Source of the DNA: Synechococcales cyanobacterium C42_A2020_086
GTDB lineage: Bacteria > Cyanobacteriota > Cyanobacteriia > Elainellales > Elainellaceae
Reading direction: 5' to 3'
Length of the DNA: 64,000 nucleotides
Assembly: GCA_015272325.1 (NCBI GenBank)
Contig: JACYLU010000007.1
Span: forward strand, 56,864-120,863
The notes below the pieces were generated by a model. It did no database searches. It had not been told where the DNA came from and saw only the letters and a list, made by a program, of their open reading frames with translations. Within the stretch, counting starts at the first letter, position 1. Each line of letters begins with the position of its first letter. A program made the position numbers and the translations under genes. Positions 44,795 to 53,758 of this stretch are shown here, in pieces.

Positions 44795-46754
44795 CATAGT
44801 CCGCCGGAATCGTATCATCGTTGATGAAATCATCGCTGTAGTCCTCTTCAGGCTCAGCTGACCCATGTCCATTCACCCAAGGGGTTACTTGAGGCGTTGG
44901 CGAGAAGGTATAAACATCCTCCGGAGCAACAGTGGTTTCCTGCTGCGCCTGCCGGTAGACTGCTTCACCGATCATGAGCAGCGTTTGCTGCATGGCTTCA
45001 ATCCGCTGCTGCATCACCTCGAGATCACTATCGCGATTGGCAATTGCTGCTCTCAGTTCAGCAACATGCTCAGCTGCCAAAGCCCGCAGTTCATCGCTGA
45101 TGTAGTCGCCGTTGTCCCGCAAGGTGGATTCGTAGCTGTAGAGTAGAGTGTCGGCCTGATTGCGAAGGCTAGCAAGCTGTTTGCGTCGCTCGTCGTCTTC
45201 AGCATAGACTTCCGCCTCCTTGCGCATCCGCTCCACTTCCGCCTCGCTGAGGCCGCCGGTATTGGTGATACGAATGCTTTGTTCACGCCCGGTGCCCTTA
45301 TCCCGCGCTGACACCTGAAGGATGCCGTTGGCGTCAATTTCAAAGGCCACCTCGATCTGCGGCACACCTCGAGGAGCGGGAGGGATGCCAGTGAGCTGGA
45401 ATTTCCCCAGGCTCTTATTGTCTTTAACCATGGCCCGCTCGCCCTGTAGAACATGGATTTCTACCGAGGTCTGACCGTCTGTTGCCGTCGAGAAAGACTG
45501 GGATTTGCTAGTAGGAATGGTAGTATTGCGTTCAATAATTTTAGTGAAAACCTCGCCTAACGTCTCGATCCCGAGCGAGAGCGGCGTCACGTCCAGCAGC
45601 AGCAAATCCTTGACTTCGCCGCCTAGCACGCCTGCTTGAATTGCCGCTCCCAGAGCTACTGCCTCATCGGGATTCACTGAGCGATCTGGGGCTTTGCCGC
45701 CAAAGTAGCTGCGGATTGCTTCTTGTACCGCCGGAATGCGAGTCGAGCCGCCCACTAGAATAATCCGGTCGATCTCGTTCGGGCTGAGGTCGCAATCTTT
45801 GAGTGCCTGAGTAACCGGCTCGATTGTAGATTGGATCAAATCGTTGACTAGCTCCTCAAATTTGGCGCGAGTCAGCTCCATTTCTAAATGCTTAGGACCT
45901 GAATCATCCGCGGTGATAAACGGCAGGTTAATCGAGGTCGTCAACATGCTCGACAGCTCAATCTTGGCTTTTTCTGCCGCTTCCCGCAGGCGTTGCAGCG
46001 CCATTTTGTCGGTCGAGAGGTCAATGCCTTCCTGCTCGCGGAAATTGTCCATCATCCAGCGCACGAGGATATTATCGAAGTCATCGCCACCAAGGTGGTT
46101 GTTGCCAGAGGTGGCCTTCACTTCGAATACCCCTTCACCGAGCTGCAACACCGAAACATCAAAGGTGCCGCCCCCTAGGTCAAATACCAAGATGCTTTGA
46201 TCCTGATCCTGCTTATCGAGGCCATAGGAGAGGGCAGCGGCGGTCGGCTCGTTGATGATCCGCAGCACCTCTAATCCAGCGATCGTGCCTGCATCCTTGG
46301 TGGCCTGGCGTTGGGCATCTGTGAAGTAGGCCGGAACCGTGATCACCGCTTGATGCACTGGCTCACCCAAGTAGCTTTCCGCATCCTGCTTCAGCTTCTG
46401 CAGAATCATGGCTGAAATTTCTTGAGGAGTATGGGTTCGTCCGCGAATCTGGACATCGACCGTGTCATCCTTGCCGCGAACACAGTCGTAGGGAACGCGA
46501 TTGCGCTCTTCCTCAGTTTCATGCCAGCGGCGACCGATGAACCGCTTGATACTGAAGACCGTGTTTTCAGCATTGGTAACGGCCTGTCGCTTGGCGAGCT
46601 GCCCCACTAGGCGCTCACCAGTCTTGCCGAAACCAACAATACTCGGCGTGGTGCGTCCGCCCTCCGAGTTCGAGATGACGACCGGTTTGCCGCCCTCTAG
46701 TACGGCCACACAGCTATTGGTTGTGCCCAAGTCGATGCCGATGACTTTTCCCAT
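44781..46754 (-). CDS. dnaK: Chaperone DnaK (Hsp70)
   Basis: The 657-residue Hsp70 has the ATPase domain from residue 1 ([16 protein letters not shown], phosphate loop; [28 protein letters not shown]), the linker [15 protein letters not shown] and the substrate-binding domain ([21 protein letters not shown]). The C-terminal lid ends in an acidic tail ([17 protein letters not shown]). Cyanobacteria have several DnaK paralogues; the adjacent grpE suggests the DnaK1-type locus. No CIRCE element was found in the upstream spacer, so heat control must act in another way. Confidence 0.96.
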   Translation of the reverse strand: MGKVIGIDLGTTNSCVAVLEGGKPVVISNSEGGRTTPSIVGFGKTGERLVGQLAKRQAVTNAENTVFSIKRFIGRRWHETEEERNRVPYDCVRGKDDTVDVQIRGRTHTPQEISAMILQKLKQDAESYLGEPVHQAVITVPAYFTDAQRQATKDAGTIAGLEVLRIINEPTAAALSYGLDKQDQDQSILVFDLGGGTFDVSVLQLGEGVFEVKATSGNNHLGGDDFDNILVRWMMDNFREQEGIDLSTDKMALQRLREAAEKAKIELSSMLTTSINLPFITADDSGPKHLEMELTRAKFEELVNDLIQSTIEPVTQALKDCDLSPNEIDRIILVGGSTRIPAVQEAIRSYFGGKAPDRSVNPDEAVALGAAIQAGVLGGEVKDLLLLDVTPLSLGIETLGEVFTKIIERNTTIPTSKSQSFSTATDGQTSVEIHVLQGERAMVKDNKSLGKFQLTGIPPAPRGVPQIEVAFEIDANGILQVSARDKGTGREQSIRITNTGGLSEAEVERMRKEAEVYAEDDERRKQLASLRNQADTLLYSYESTLRDNGDYISDELRALAAEHVAELRAAIANRDSDLEVMQQRIEAMQQTLLMIGEAVYRQAQQETTVAPEDVYTFSPTPQVTPWVNGHGSAEPEEDYSDDFINDDTIPADYEAVD

Positions 46755-46912
46755 AATTAGCGGTCACGTCCATTACTTCCAGCGAATGAGTGCGCAACTG
46801 CGGACTATTCAGCTCATTTCCTCAGTTCTAGCTCAGTATTCCGCAATCTTTCGGGAATTTGATCAGATGCATTACAAAATGTTCATGAGGTCAGCTCTGA
46901 TCCATGACATCT

Positions 46913-46938
46913 ACTCAACGCAATCACTCAACGCAATA
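46913..46938. repeat. ACTCAACGCAATC tandem duplication
   Basis: Two adjacent 13-base copies with one terminal mismatch in the grpE-dnaK spacer. Confidence 0.8.
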
Positions 46939-46998
46939 GATGCATCCCTAACATCAGTCTGCTCATGTTTCATTCCGCAGATGCCCAATGCCAGGACT

Positions 46999-47760
46999 TC
47001 AGCTTGAGGAATCCTCAGCAGCCGGTTCAGGAGCCGCAGCAACCTTGACCATGGCATGACGCAGCACTCGTTCGCCGAGCAGATAGCCCCGCACCAACTC
47101 TTCCAGCACAGTTCCTTCTGGATGATCAGGGGTTGCCTCTCTCATCACCGCTTCATGAAGATTCGGATCAAATTCCTTGCCTTCCGAACGCATGGGAGAA
47201 ACCCCAATTCGCTTCAGCGACTCGACAAGCTGCTTATACACGCTCTGATAGCTCTTGTGGATGTTCATTTCAGCATCCGTTTGCGGTTTGATTTGGGAAC
47301 GCGCCCGCTCAAAGTTATCGACTACCGGCAGCAGTTCCTTAATCGTGGCACACTTCACTTGCAGCTCTAGATCTTCTTTTTCTTTCTGTGTGCGCTTGCG
47401 GAAGTTTTCAAAATCGGCAGCAATCCGCACATATTGATTTGTGCGATCTTCGAGCTGAGCCTTCAGCGATTCGATATCCTGCGTCAAGGCGCTGATTGTC
47501 TCCTGAGGATCGGTTGAGCTTTCCGGTTGCGCCTCGTCCGTTGGTTCTTCTGCTTTTAGATCAAAAGGAGCATCCTCTGGCTCAAGCGTAAACGGTTCTT
47601 GAGCATCCGTTGCTGGGTTGGTCGGTTCTTCCAATTTTGCTTCTGGGTCAGTGGGTAGATTTGTTTCAGCAGACATTGGCTTACTTTCCACGTTTTCGAC
47701 AGTGTCTGAGATTCCAGCTGCTGACTTTTGGGAGTGCTCTAGCTGTTTCTCTTCATTCAT
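46999..47760 (-). CDS. grpE: Nucleotide exchange factor GrpE
   Basis: The 253-residue protein has an acidic, disordered N-terminus (about 1-90, rich in Glu, Pro and Asp), a long coiled-coil helix ([42 protein letters not shown]) and the C-terminal beta domain with the signature [47 protein letters not shown]. It ejects ADP from DnaK. It heads the minus-strand chaperone run, diverging from the glycosyltransferase gene. Confidence 0.96.
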   Translation of the reverse strand: MNEEKQLEHSQKSAAGISDTVENVESKPMSAETNLPTDPEAKLEEPTNPATDAQEPFTLEPEDAPFDLKAEEPTDEAQPESSTDPQETISALTQDIESLKAQLEDRTNQYVRIAADFENFRKRTQKEKEDLELQVKCATIKELLPVVDNFERARSQIKPQTDAEMNIHKSYQSVYKQLVESLKRIGVSPMRSEGKEFDPNLHEAVMREATPDHPEGTVLEELVRGYLLGERVLRHAMVKVAAAPEPAAEDSSS

Positions 47761-47946
47761 AACTCACTATTCTGCCCTAAGTTCAGACATTCCCCATCCC
47801 CTCTATGCCATAGACTAACGGAGTCAGGTCTGCGATAATTGCGCCTTTCGTCCATCGTAAAACCACAGCAAATCAGGATCGGGTGTCCTCAACAGATACT
47901 CTCGATTGTAGCTTCCTGAATATCGTTAGTCAGATCTTCATAAACC

Positions 47947-49080
47947 ATGGTCATGGATCGGTCTCATCCTGGTGTTCTGCCGCCTCTCACGCTGCTCCTG
48001 CTCTCTACTCCTGTAGGGGCGCTCGGCTCAGGTCTGGGAGGAGGCGTAGAATTAACCCTACGGAATATAGCGCAAGAATTACTACAGCGCGGGCATAGCA
48101 TCCGGATTGTTGGCCCCCTTGGTTCCAAGCTGCCTGGTCTTGAGGTTCAGCCCATTGCTGGCGAGTTGCAGCCAACTGCCCAGACGCAGGACCGCAACGC
48201 TGCGATTGTGCTGCCTCAAAATGCCGTCATTGCCAATATGTGGACGTATGCCCATCAGGTGCAGCGCGAGTTTGATCTGCTGATCAACTTTGCCTACGAC
48301 TGGCTTCCCTTCTACCTAACGCCCTTTTTGCAGCGGCCGGTCGCCCATCTGGTCAGCATGGGTTCCCTAACGAATGCTATGGATCAGATCATCGAGCAAA
48401 CGATCACCCGCTTTCCGGGTACCATCGGCGTCCACAGCCAGGCCCAGGCTGCCACCTTTGCCTTTGGCGACCAGTGCCGCTGTTTAGGTAACGGGCTGGA
48501 TCTGTCGCTCTATGACTTTCGTCCAGAGCCGCAGCGGTTTCTTGCCTGGGTCGGGCGCATCGCTCCTGAGAAAGGCATCGAAGATGCGATTGTAGCCGCT
48601 GCCACCGCCGGACTACCGCTAAAGATCTGGGGAGCAATGTCAGATCCAGGCTATTGGCAGAGGGTTTGCCAGGAGTACCCGCAAGCTGATTTTACCTACG
48701 GCGGCTTTTTGTCCACCGAGGATCTACAGCGGGAACTAGGTCAGAGCCGGGGACTGCTAATGACGCCGAAATGGGTGGAAGCCTTTGGCAATGTGGCCAT
48801 TGAAGCGCTGGCCTGCGGGGTGCCGGTGATTGCCTATCGTCGGGGGGGGCCGGCTGAAATTGTCGAGCATGGAAAATCAGGTTGGCTTGTGGAGCCGGAT
48901 CAGGTCGCTGGATTAGTGGCTGCTATTCAACAGCTAGATGCCATTGACCGCCGTGCCTGCCGCCAGCGGGCCGAAACCCACTACTCAATGACGGCAATGG
49001 GGGATCGCGTCGAGGCATGGCTAGCAGATATTCTTGCCTCCAGCCGTTCAAGCGTCCATTCTGAAAATGCTACCGTTTGA
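47947..49080 (+). CDS. Family 4 glycosyltransferase
   Basis: The 377-residue GT-B enzyme has an N-terminal acceptor domain starting LTLLLLSTPVGALGSGLGGGVELTLRNIA (Gly-rich donor loop) and a C-terminal donor domain with AWVGRIAPEKGIEDAI, KIWGAMSDPGYW and the EX7E segment EAFGNVAIEALACGVPVIAYRRGGPAEIVEHGKSGWLV. The STPVG-LGSGLGGGVELT start recalls cyanobacterial UDP-glucose:tetrahydrobiopterin glucosyltransferases, which make pteridine glycosides. This is a resemblance from memory, and an alternative role in cell-surface glycan synthesis cannot be excluded. It lies alone on the plus strand before the LD-carboxypeptidase gene. Confidence 0.85.
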   Translation: MVMDRSHPGVLPPLTLLLLSTPVGALGSGLGGGVELTLRNIAQELLQRGHSIRIVGPLGSKLPGLEVQPIAGELQPTAQTQDRNAAIVLPQNAVIANMWTYAHQVQREFDLLINFAYDWLPFYLTPFLQRPVAHLVSMGSLTNAMDQIIEQTITRFPGTIGVHSQAQAATFAFGDQCRCLGNGLDLSLYDFRPEPQRFLAWVGRIAPEKGIEDAIVAAATAGLPLKIWGAMSDPGYWQRVCQEYPQADFTYGGFLSTEDLQRELGQSRGLLMTPKWVEAFGNVAIEALACGVPVIAYRRGGPAEIVEHGKSGWLVEPDQVAGLVAAIQQLDAIDRRACRQRAETHYSMTAMGDRVEAWLADILASSRSSVHSENATV

Positions 49081-49167
49081 GACGGTCAATGGGAAAAACA
49101 AGGCTGTGCCGTTGTGCTATCATCCGCCTTTTCGCCCCTTGCTCTTGAACGGATGTAACCTTCTAGA

Positions 49168-50097
49168 TTGCAAGTATTGCTAACGCCGCCCGTGTCAACT
49201 TCCAATGTTCCCTGTCAAATTCCAGCACCGCTGCAGTCCGGCGATCGGCTGCGGGTGGTTGCGCCCAGCGGCACTTTACGCGAGCTAGAACCCCTGCAAA
49301 AAGGGTTGGCGCTCTGGCGTTCCCGCGGCTATGAGGTTGATCTCAGTCCTGGCTATGAGGGTCGCTGGGGTTATTTAGCCGGTACCGATGCTGAACGACG
49401 AGCACAGCTGGCCGCAGCGTGGCAAGATCCCACCTGTCGCGGTATCCTCTGCTTGCGCGGTGGCTATGGCGGTGCTCGGTTGTTAGAAAACTGGCAGTGG
49501 TCAGCAACAGAGCCAAAATGGTTGATTGGCTTTTCCGATATTACGAGTCTGCTCTGGAGTCTCAGCGCTCACGGCATCTCGGGGGTCCATGGACCGTTGC
49601 TGACTACGATTTATGCCGAGCCGGAGTGGTCGCTACAGCGCCTATGGGACTGGGTAGAAGGACGACCACTGGCTCCACTACAAGGGCAAGGCTGGGGCGG
49701 TGGGCAGGCTAGCGGTCTGTTGCTGCCGGCCAATCTAACAGTCGCCACTCATCTGCTCAGAACGACCGCTCAGCCCTCGCTCGACGGGGTCATTCTTGCG
49801 TTTGAAGATGTCAGTGAAGCCCCCTACCGCATTGACCGAATGTTGACGCAGTGGCGCATGACCAGAGCTTTCGCAGGAGTGCAGGGCATTGCTCTGGGGC
49901 GGTTCAGCCAGTGTCAGCCCACCGCTCAGATCCCCAGCTTCACGGTAGAAGAGGTGCTGCGCGATCGGCTCGCAGATTTAGGAATTCCCATTGTGTCCGG
50001 TTTACCGTTTGGGCATGACGGTGTGAATGCAGCCCTGCCAGTCGGGATTCCCGCTCAGCTCGACGGGGATGCCGGCATCTTGCAGGTGGGACGCTGA
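49168..50097 (+). CDS. LD-carboxypeptidase (peptidase S66 family)
   Basis: The 309-residue product starts at TTG 49168 (a later GTG at 49192 is also possible). Family segments are LRVVAPSG, GYEGRWGYLAGTDAERRAQL, CLRGGYGGARLLE, and the nucleophile Ser in LIGFSDITSLLWSLSAHG. The catalytic Glu and His are in LAFEDVSEAPYRIDRMLTQW and PFGHDGVNAALPVG. S66 enzymes remove the terminal D-Ala from murein tetrapeptides in the cytoplasm during peptidoglycan recycling; some relatives (MccF) cleave microcin-type toxins. It ends one base from the convergent NblB-like gene. Confidence 0.9.
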   Translation: MQVLLTPPVSTSNVPCQIPAPLQSGDRLRVVAPSGTLRELEPLQKGLALWRSRGYEVDLSPGYEGRWGYLAGTDAERRAQLAAAWQDPTCRGILCLRGGYGGARLLENWQWSATEPKWLIGFSDITSLLWSLSAHGISGVHGPLLTTIYAEPEWSLQRLWDWVEGRPLAPLQGQGWGGGQASGLLLPANLTVATHLLRTTAQPSLDGVILAFEDVSEAPYRIDRMLTQWRMTRAFAGVQGIALGRFSQCQPTAQIPSFTVEEVLRDRLADLGIPIVSGLPFGHDGVNAALPVGIPAQLDGDAGILQVGR

Positions 50098-50098
50098 C

Positions 50099-50788
50099 CT
50101 AGAATTCGCTCGTTGCGTCGGGCTGCTCGGCAAGGCGGCGTAAGGAAATAGCAGCGGCTGCCGCTACATTAGGATGGCTGTCTTTTGCCAAGTAGTTCAG
50201 CGCAGACTGGCTTTTAGGCGTCGGCAAATTACCCAGCGCTTCAGCGAGACGCTGCCGCACCAACCAATCGGGCGATTGAGCAAAGCGAAGAATCTGATCC
50301 ACCGCTGCCACATCTTTAATTTCACCAATGGCTGCGATCGCCGCCTGATGCAGGACCACTTCATCGCTGTCTAGTGCCGCGATCAGAATATCATGGGCAC
50401 GGGGGTCCTTAAGATTTCCCAAAGCCACTGCCGCACTGAAGCGCACCAGCCAGTCAGTATCTTCATAGAAAGCGCGAGACAGCGGCTCAAAGGCACGCGG
50501 ATCTTCGAGATAGCCCAAGGCTCCCGCCGCATCAGCCCGGATACCATAGTCGGGATCGGTTTCCAGCAGGCGAGTCAGAATCGGGTAGCAATCGGCTGTG
50601 GGCTTAAGTCCGAGCGCGAAGACCGCCATGGAGCGAATCTGGAGGCTTTCATCGTCAAGCACTTTTTTGATCAATGGCACCGCATCTTCGGGGGGCACAT
50701 TCCGCAGGGCAGCCAGGGCCAACATGCGGTCTTTGGAATTGTCACTCTCCAGTTGGGCGGCAATCTGCTCTAGGCTTAGCTGACTCAT
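50099..50788 (-). CDS. nblB: NblB-like HEAT-repeat protein
   Basis: The 229-residue protein is built of PBS-lyase-type HEAT repeats from end to end: RMLALAALRNVPPEDAVPLIKKVLDDESLQIRSMAVFALG, YGIRADAAGALGYLEDPRAFEPLSRAFYEDTDWLVRFSAAVALGNLKDPRAHDILIAAL and similar units. Length and motifs match cyanobacterial NblB, needed for phycobilisome breakdown under starvation, and relatives of the phycobilin lyases CpcE/F. The symbol is tentative because several HEAT paralogues exist. It is convergent with the LD-carboxypeptidase and co-oriented with mutS2. Confidence 0.78.
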   Translation of the reverse strand: MSQLSLEQIAAQLESDNSKDRMLALAALRNVPPEDAVPLIKKVLDDESLQIRSMAVFALGLKPTADCYPILTRLLETDPDYGIRADAAGALGYLEDPRAFEPLSRAFYEDTDWLVRFSAAVALGNLKDPRAHDILIAALDSDEVVLHQAAIAAIGEIKDVAAVDQILRFAQSPDWLVRQRLAEALGNLPTPKSQSALNYLAKDSHPNVAAAAAISLRRLAEQPDATSEF

Positions 50789-50885
50789 AAATTTTGCCGT
50801 TACATATTTTTACATTCCTCACTGTCATTATACGGCTTTCCTCGCAGTGGCATTGGTTACGGAAAGCCGCCCGCCGCAGGTAGGG

Positions 50886-53345
50886 TCAGCGGACGTAAGC
50901 AACGGTAACGCCCGTGCCGCCGTCGGACTGTTCAGCAAATTCAAATCGTTCAATCTGGGGATGGCGCTTGAGAAACTCCTGCACGCCCTGCCGCAGTTTA
51001 CCCGTGCCGTGTCCGTGAATAATCCACAGCGGACCGGCATCAGCCTTGGCAATTTCCCGCTCTAGCACGACTTCGGCATCGGCAACTCGGCTGCCGCGCA
51101 CGTCAATTGTATTGCGGGAGGTGCGAATCGCCGGAGCAGAGGGCGGAGGAGCAGACGGAGGAGGGGTTGGTGCAGGCTTCACCGGCATTTCGGCTTTTTC
51201 CCCTTGAAGCGATTCAATATCCGCCAGTGTTACATTCATCTTCATCAGCCCAAACCGCACCGTCAGTTCACCGTCCTCATCAGGTGCAGTCAGCACTTCG
51301 GCCGTTTGCCCGAGGCGAGGAATCCGCACCCGGTCGCCCACTTGGGGACGATAGCCCGGCTTCGGTTTCGGAGGCTGCTGCCGCGAAGGGAGCCGCTGCT
51401 CGCTAATTCGATTCAACTCGTCGGTGGCTTGCTGAGCCTCTTGAGCAGTGGGTGTACCCTGCTGTAGACGACGAATCACCTGCGCAATCTCGGCTTTAGC
51501 GGCGGCAATCGCCTGCTGCACGGCCTGCTCTTGCTGCTGCTGCAGGTCTCGTTCCCGCTGCTTCAGCAGATCGGCCTTGCGCGCTACTTCCTGATGCAGG
51601 CGTTCGGCTTGCTGCACGAGCTGGGTTGCGGCTTGAGCTTTTTCTTCCTGCTGTCGCCGCTGAGCTTCTAGTCCAGCAATCACCTGATTCACCTCTTGCG
51701 ACGCGCTCATGCCCACCTGCTGCTGGGCAGCTTCCACGATCTCCGGCTTCAGCCCGAGGCGGCGAGCAATTGTCAGGGCGTTTGAGCGACCGGGAATGCC
51801 CCAGAGTAGCCGGTAGGTAGGCGACAAACTCACCTCATCAAACTCAACCGAGGCATTCTCAAACCGCTCGTCTTGATATTTCAGCGCCTTTAGTTCCCCA
51901 AAGTGGGTCGTGGCAATCGTCAGGGCTGCATGATCTGCTAAGTAGGTGAGCAGGGCAATGGCTAAGGCGCTGCCTTCAGAAGGGTCAGTGCCAGCTCCCA
52001 CTTCATCGAGCAGCACCAGGGCATTGGCAAGGGTTGGAGAGGCCTCTGCAGCCGCTGTCTCAGTATGCAAGGCATCCAAAATACGGCTAATGCGGCGAAT
52101 ATGCCCAGAGAAGGTCGAAAGGCTCTGCTGCAAAGACTGCTCATCGCCAATATCGGCTAGCACCTGCTCGAACCAGGGCAGCTCGACCGGCTCGCGGGCA
52201 GGCACAAATAATCCTACCTTAGCCATCAGCGCCGCCAAGGCCAGAGTCTTCAGCGTTACGGTTTTGCCGCCGGTATTTGGTCCAGTAATTGCCACGACGC
52301 GGATGTGGGGCTGAATCACCAGATCGATGGGAACCACAGGCGCGCCTTGTTCGTGCTGTTGCTGCCACACCAACAGCGGATGGCGGAGCTGCCGCAGCAC
52401 AATTGGCTCAGGCACTGCAGGGGATGTCTCGCCAGTCGCCACAAAATGGATGAATCGCGGCGGATTTGCCCCCAGCCAGAAGGAATAGCGGGCACGCGCC
52501 GTCGCCAAATCAAGCGTGGTGACCACGATCAGCAACCGTTCTAGATCGAGCTTCACCGCTGCCACCTGCTGGGTCAATCCTCGCCGCACCTCTTCTTCTT
52601 CTCGCTGTTCTTGCCGCACGAGCTGGCGCAATTGGTTGCCCTGGTTGACAATGGCATGAGGTTCCACATACAGCGTGGCACCGCTAGTGGATGTATCGTG
52701 AACAATCCCCGGAATCGCGTCTTTGTGGGAAGACTTGACGGGAATCACAAACCGCTCACCGCGCTGGGTGATTAGGGGTTCCTGCACCGCATGCGACTGC
52801 CGCTGCAAAATCCGCTGCAACATCTCATAGATGCGGTCGCGACTTTGACGGATCTGCTCGCGGATGCTCTCTAGCTTCGGATTAGCGCGATCTGTGACTC
52901 GTCCTCGATCGTCAATGCAGCGGTGAATCTCCTGCTCTAGCTCGGGGTAGGTGCGCAGCTCCGAGATCAGATCCGTCAGCACCGGCAGCTCGAGTTGGTT
53001 AGCCGCGTTATCAATGACACGCCGCAGTTGCCGAGTACCCGCCAGCGTGGTAGCAATATCCAGCAGTTCGCTGCCGCTTAAAATGCCTTGCCGCTCCGCT
53101 CGTTCCAGGGACTCGCCAATGTCTTGAATGCCGTCGAACGACAGCCCGCCCGGCAGCGCATTTTCCAGGGCATAGGTTTCCTGGGTTTGGGCTAGCAAAT
53201 GATGACTTTCACGGCGTGTGGCAGGAATTCTCAGGTGGCTCGCGGCTGTCTTCCCTAGCTTAGTGGCAGCAAACGTAGCGAGATGCTGACACAGGCGGGG
53301 CCATTCCAGAAGGTCGAGCGTTTCGGTTTGAATCAACGTTGTCAA
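50886..53345 (-). CDS. mutS2: MutS2 family ATPase with Smr domain
   Basis: The 819-residue protein has clamp and lever helices first (about 1-290), then the ABC-type ATPase domain with Walker A GPNTGGKTVTLKTLAL and Walker B VLLDEVGAGTDPSEGSALAIALL. A coiled-coil-rich linker (about 540-640, many Gln and Glu) follows, and the C-terminal Smr domain holds IDVRGSRVADAEVVLE and WIIHGHGTGKLRQGVQEFL. It lacks the mismatch-recognition domain of MutS1. MutS2 suppresses homologous recombination and, in some bacteria, splits collided ribosomes. The start is TTG at 53345. It diverges from the nucleotidase gene across a 413-base region. Confidence 0.95.
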   Translation of the reverse strand: MTTLIQTETLDLLEWPRLCQHLATFAATKLGKTAASHLRIPATRRESHHLLAQTQETYALENALPGGLSFDGIQDIGESLERAERQGILSGSELLDIATTLAGTRQLRRVIDNAANQLELPVLTDLISELRTYPELEQEIHRCIDDRGRVTDRANPKLESIREQIRQSRDRIYEMLQRILQRQSHAVQEPLITQRGERFVIPVKSSHKDAIPGIVHDTSTSGATLYVEPHAIVNQGNQLRQLVRQEQREEEEVRRGLTQQVAAVKLDLERLLIVVTTLDLATARARYSFWLGANPPRFIHFVATGETSPAVPEPIVLRQLRHPLLVWQQQHEQGAPVVPIDLVIQPHIRVVAITGPNTGGKTVTLKTLALAALMAKVGLFVPAREPVELPWFEQVLADIGDEQSLQQSLSTFSGHIRRISRILDALHTETAAAEASPTLANALVLLDEVGAGTDPSEGSALAIALLTYLADHAALTIATTHFGELKALKYQDERFENASVEFDEVSLSPTYRLLWGIPGRSNALTIARRLGLKPEIVEAAQQQVGMSASQEVNQVIAGLEAQRRQQEEKAQAATQLVQQAERLHQEVARKADLLKQRERDLQQQQEQAVQQAIAAAKAEIAQVIRRLQQGTPTAQEAQQATDELNRISEQRLPSRQQPPKPKPGYRPQVGDRVRIPRLGQTAEVLTAPDEDGELTVRFGLMKMNVTLADIESLQGEKAEMPVKPAPTPPPSAPPPSAPAIRTSRNTIDVRGSRVADAEVVLEREIAKADAGPLWIIHGHGTGKLRQGVQEFLKRHPQIERFEFAEQSDGGTGVTVAYVR

Positions 53346-53758
53346 GACAGGAAAAGAAGGTTAGTCAAGGTTCACCTAATGTTATTCATTGTAATGGCTT
53401 TGCTGACGAGCAGAGGGGGGTGGATTTCCGCTGCGGCTTCTTCAGCAGGTTGTTCGCAGGTTGATTTGCCTCATTTCACAGACAATGTTGGTATTGTCAT
53501 CTGCAGCCATATGTTCATCTGAGCAAAGCGGTTTTCATAAACCGTAACCCAACGTAAATTGGCGTAAAACTTACGAATTTGCGACTGGTGGTGATTTCTT
53601 GCCGTCATTTCGCGTCGCTCCGACCTTAACCTAGACTTAATGGCTCTTAACGCGACGATTAAGGCAATTTAACATCCCTGTGGGATTTTGATGAGGATCA
53701 ATAGTCCACTAGTTAAAAAGTTGACTTAGTTCCTAACTCAGCTCCTACAGGAATCGTC
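53346..53758. other. Divergent spacer with Pho-box-like array
   Basis: About 410 bases between mutS2 and the nucleotidase gene. The plus-strand frame at 53283-53522 has no plausible product. The notable content is the CTTAA array at 53625-53653; the rest is ordinary AT-rich promoter DNA. Confidence 0.5.
53625..53653 (+). promoter_or_regulatory. Pho-box-like array of three 8-bp repeats
   Basis: CTTAACCT (53625-53632), CTTAATGG (53636-53643) and CTTAACGC (53646-53653) are spaced by three and two bases. Cyanobacterial PhoB/SphR boxes are three tandem PyTTAAPyPyT repeats with three-base spacers. The array lies 105-135 bases upstream of the phosphatase/nucleotidase start, as expected for a positively controlled Pho promoter. 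Confidence 0.7.

Noticed and set aside
46755..46998. CIRCE element before dnaK
   Set aside because: No TTAGCACTC-N9-GAGTGCTAA or close variant is present.
53283..53522. Plus-strand open frame next to mutS2
   Set aside because: It starts antisense to the mutS2 N-terminus, has no ribosome binding site and no recognisable product.
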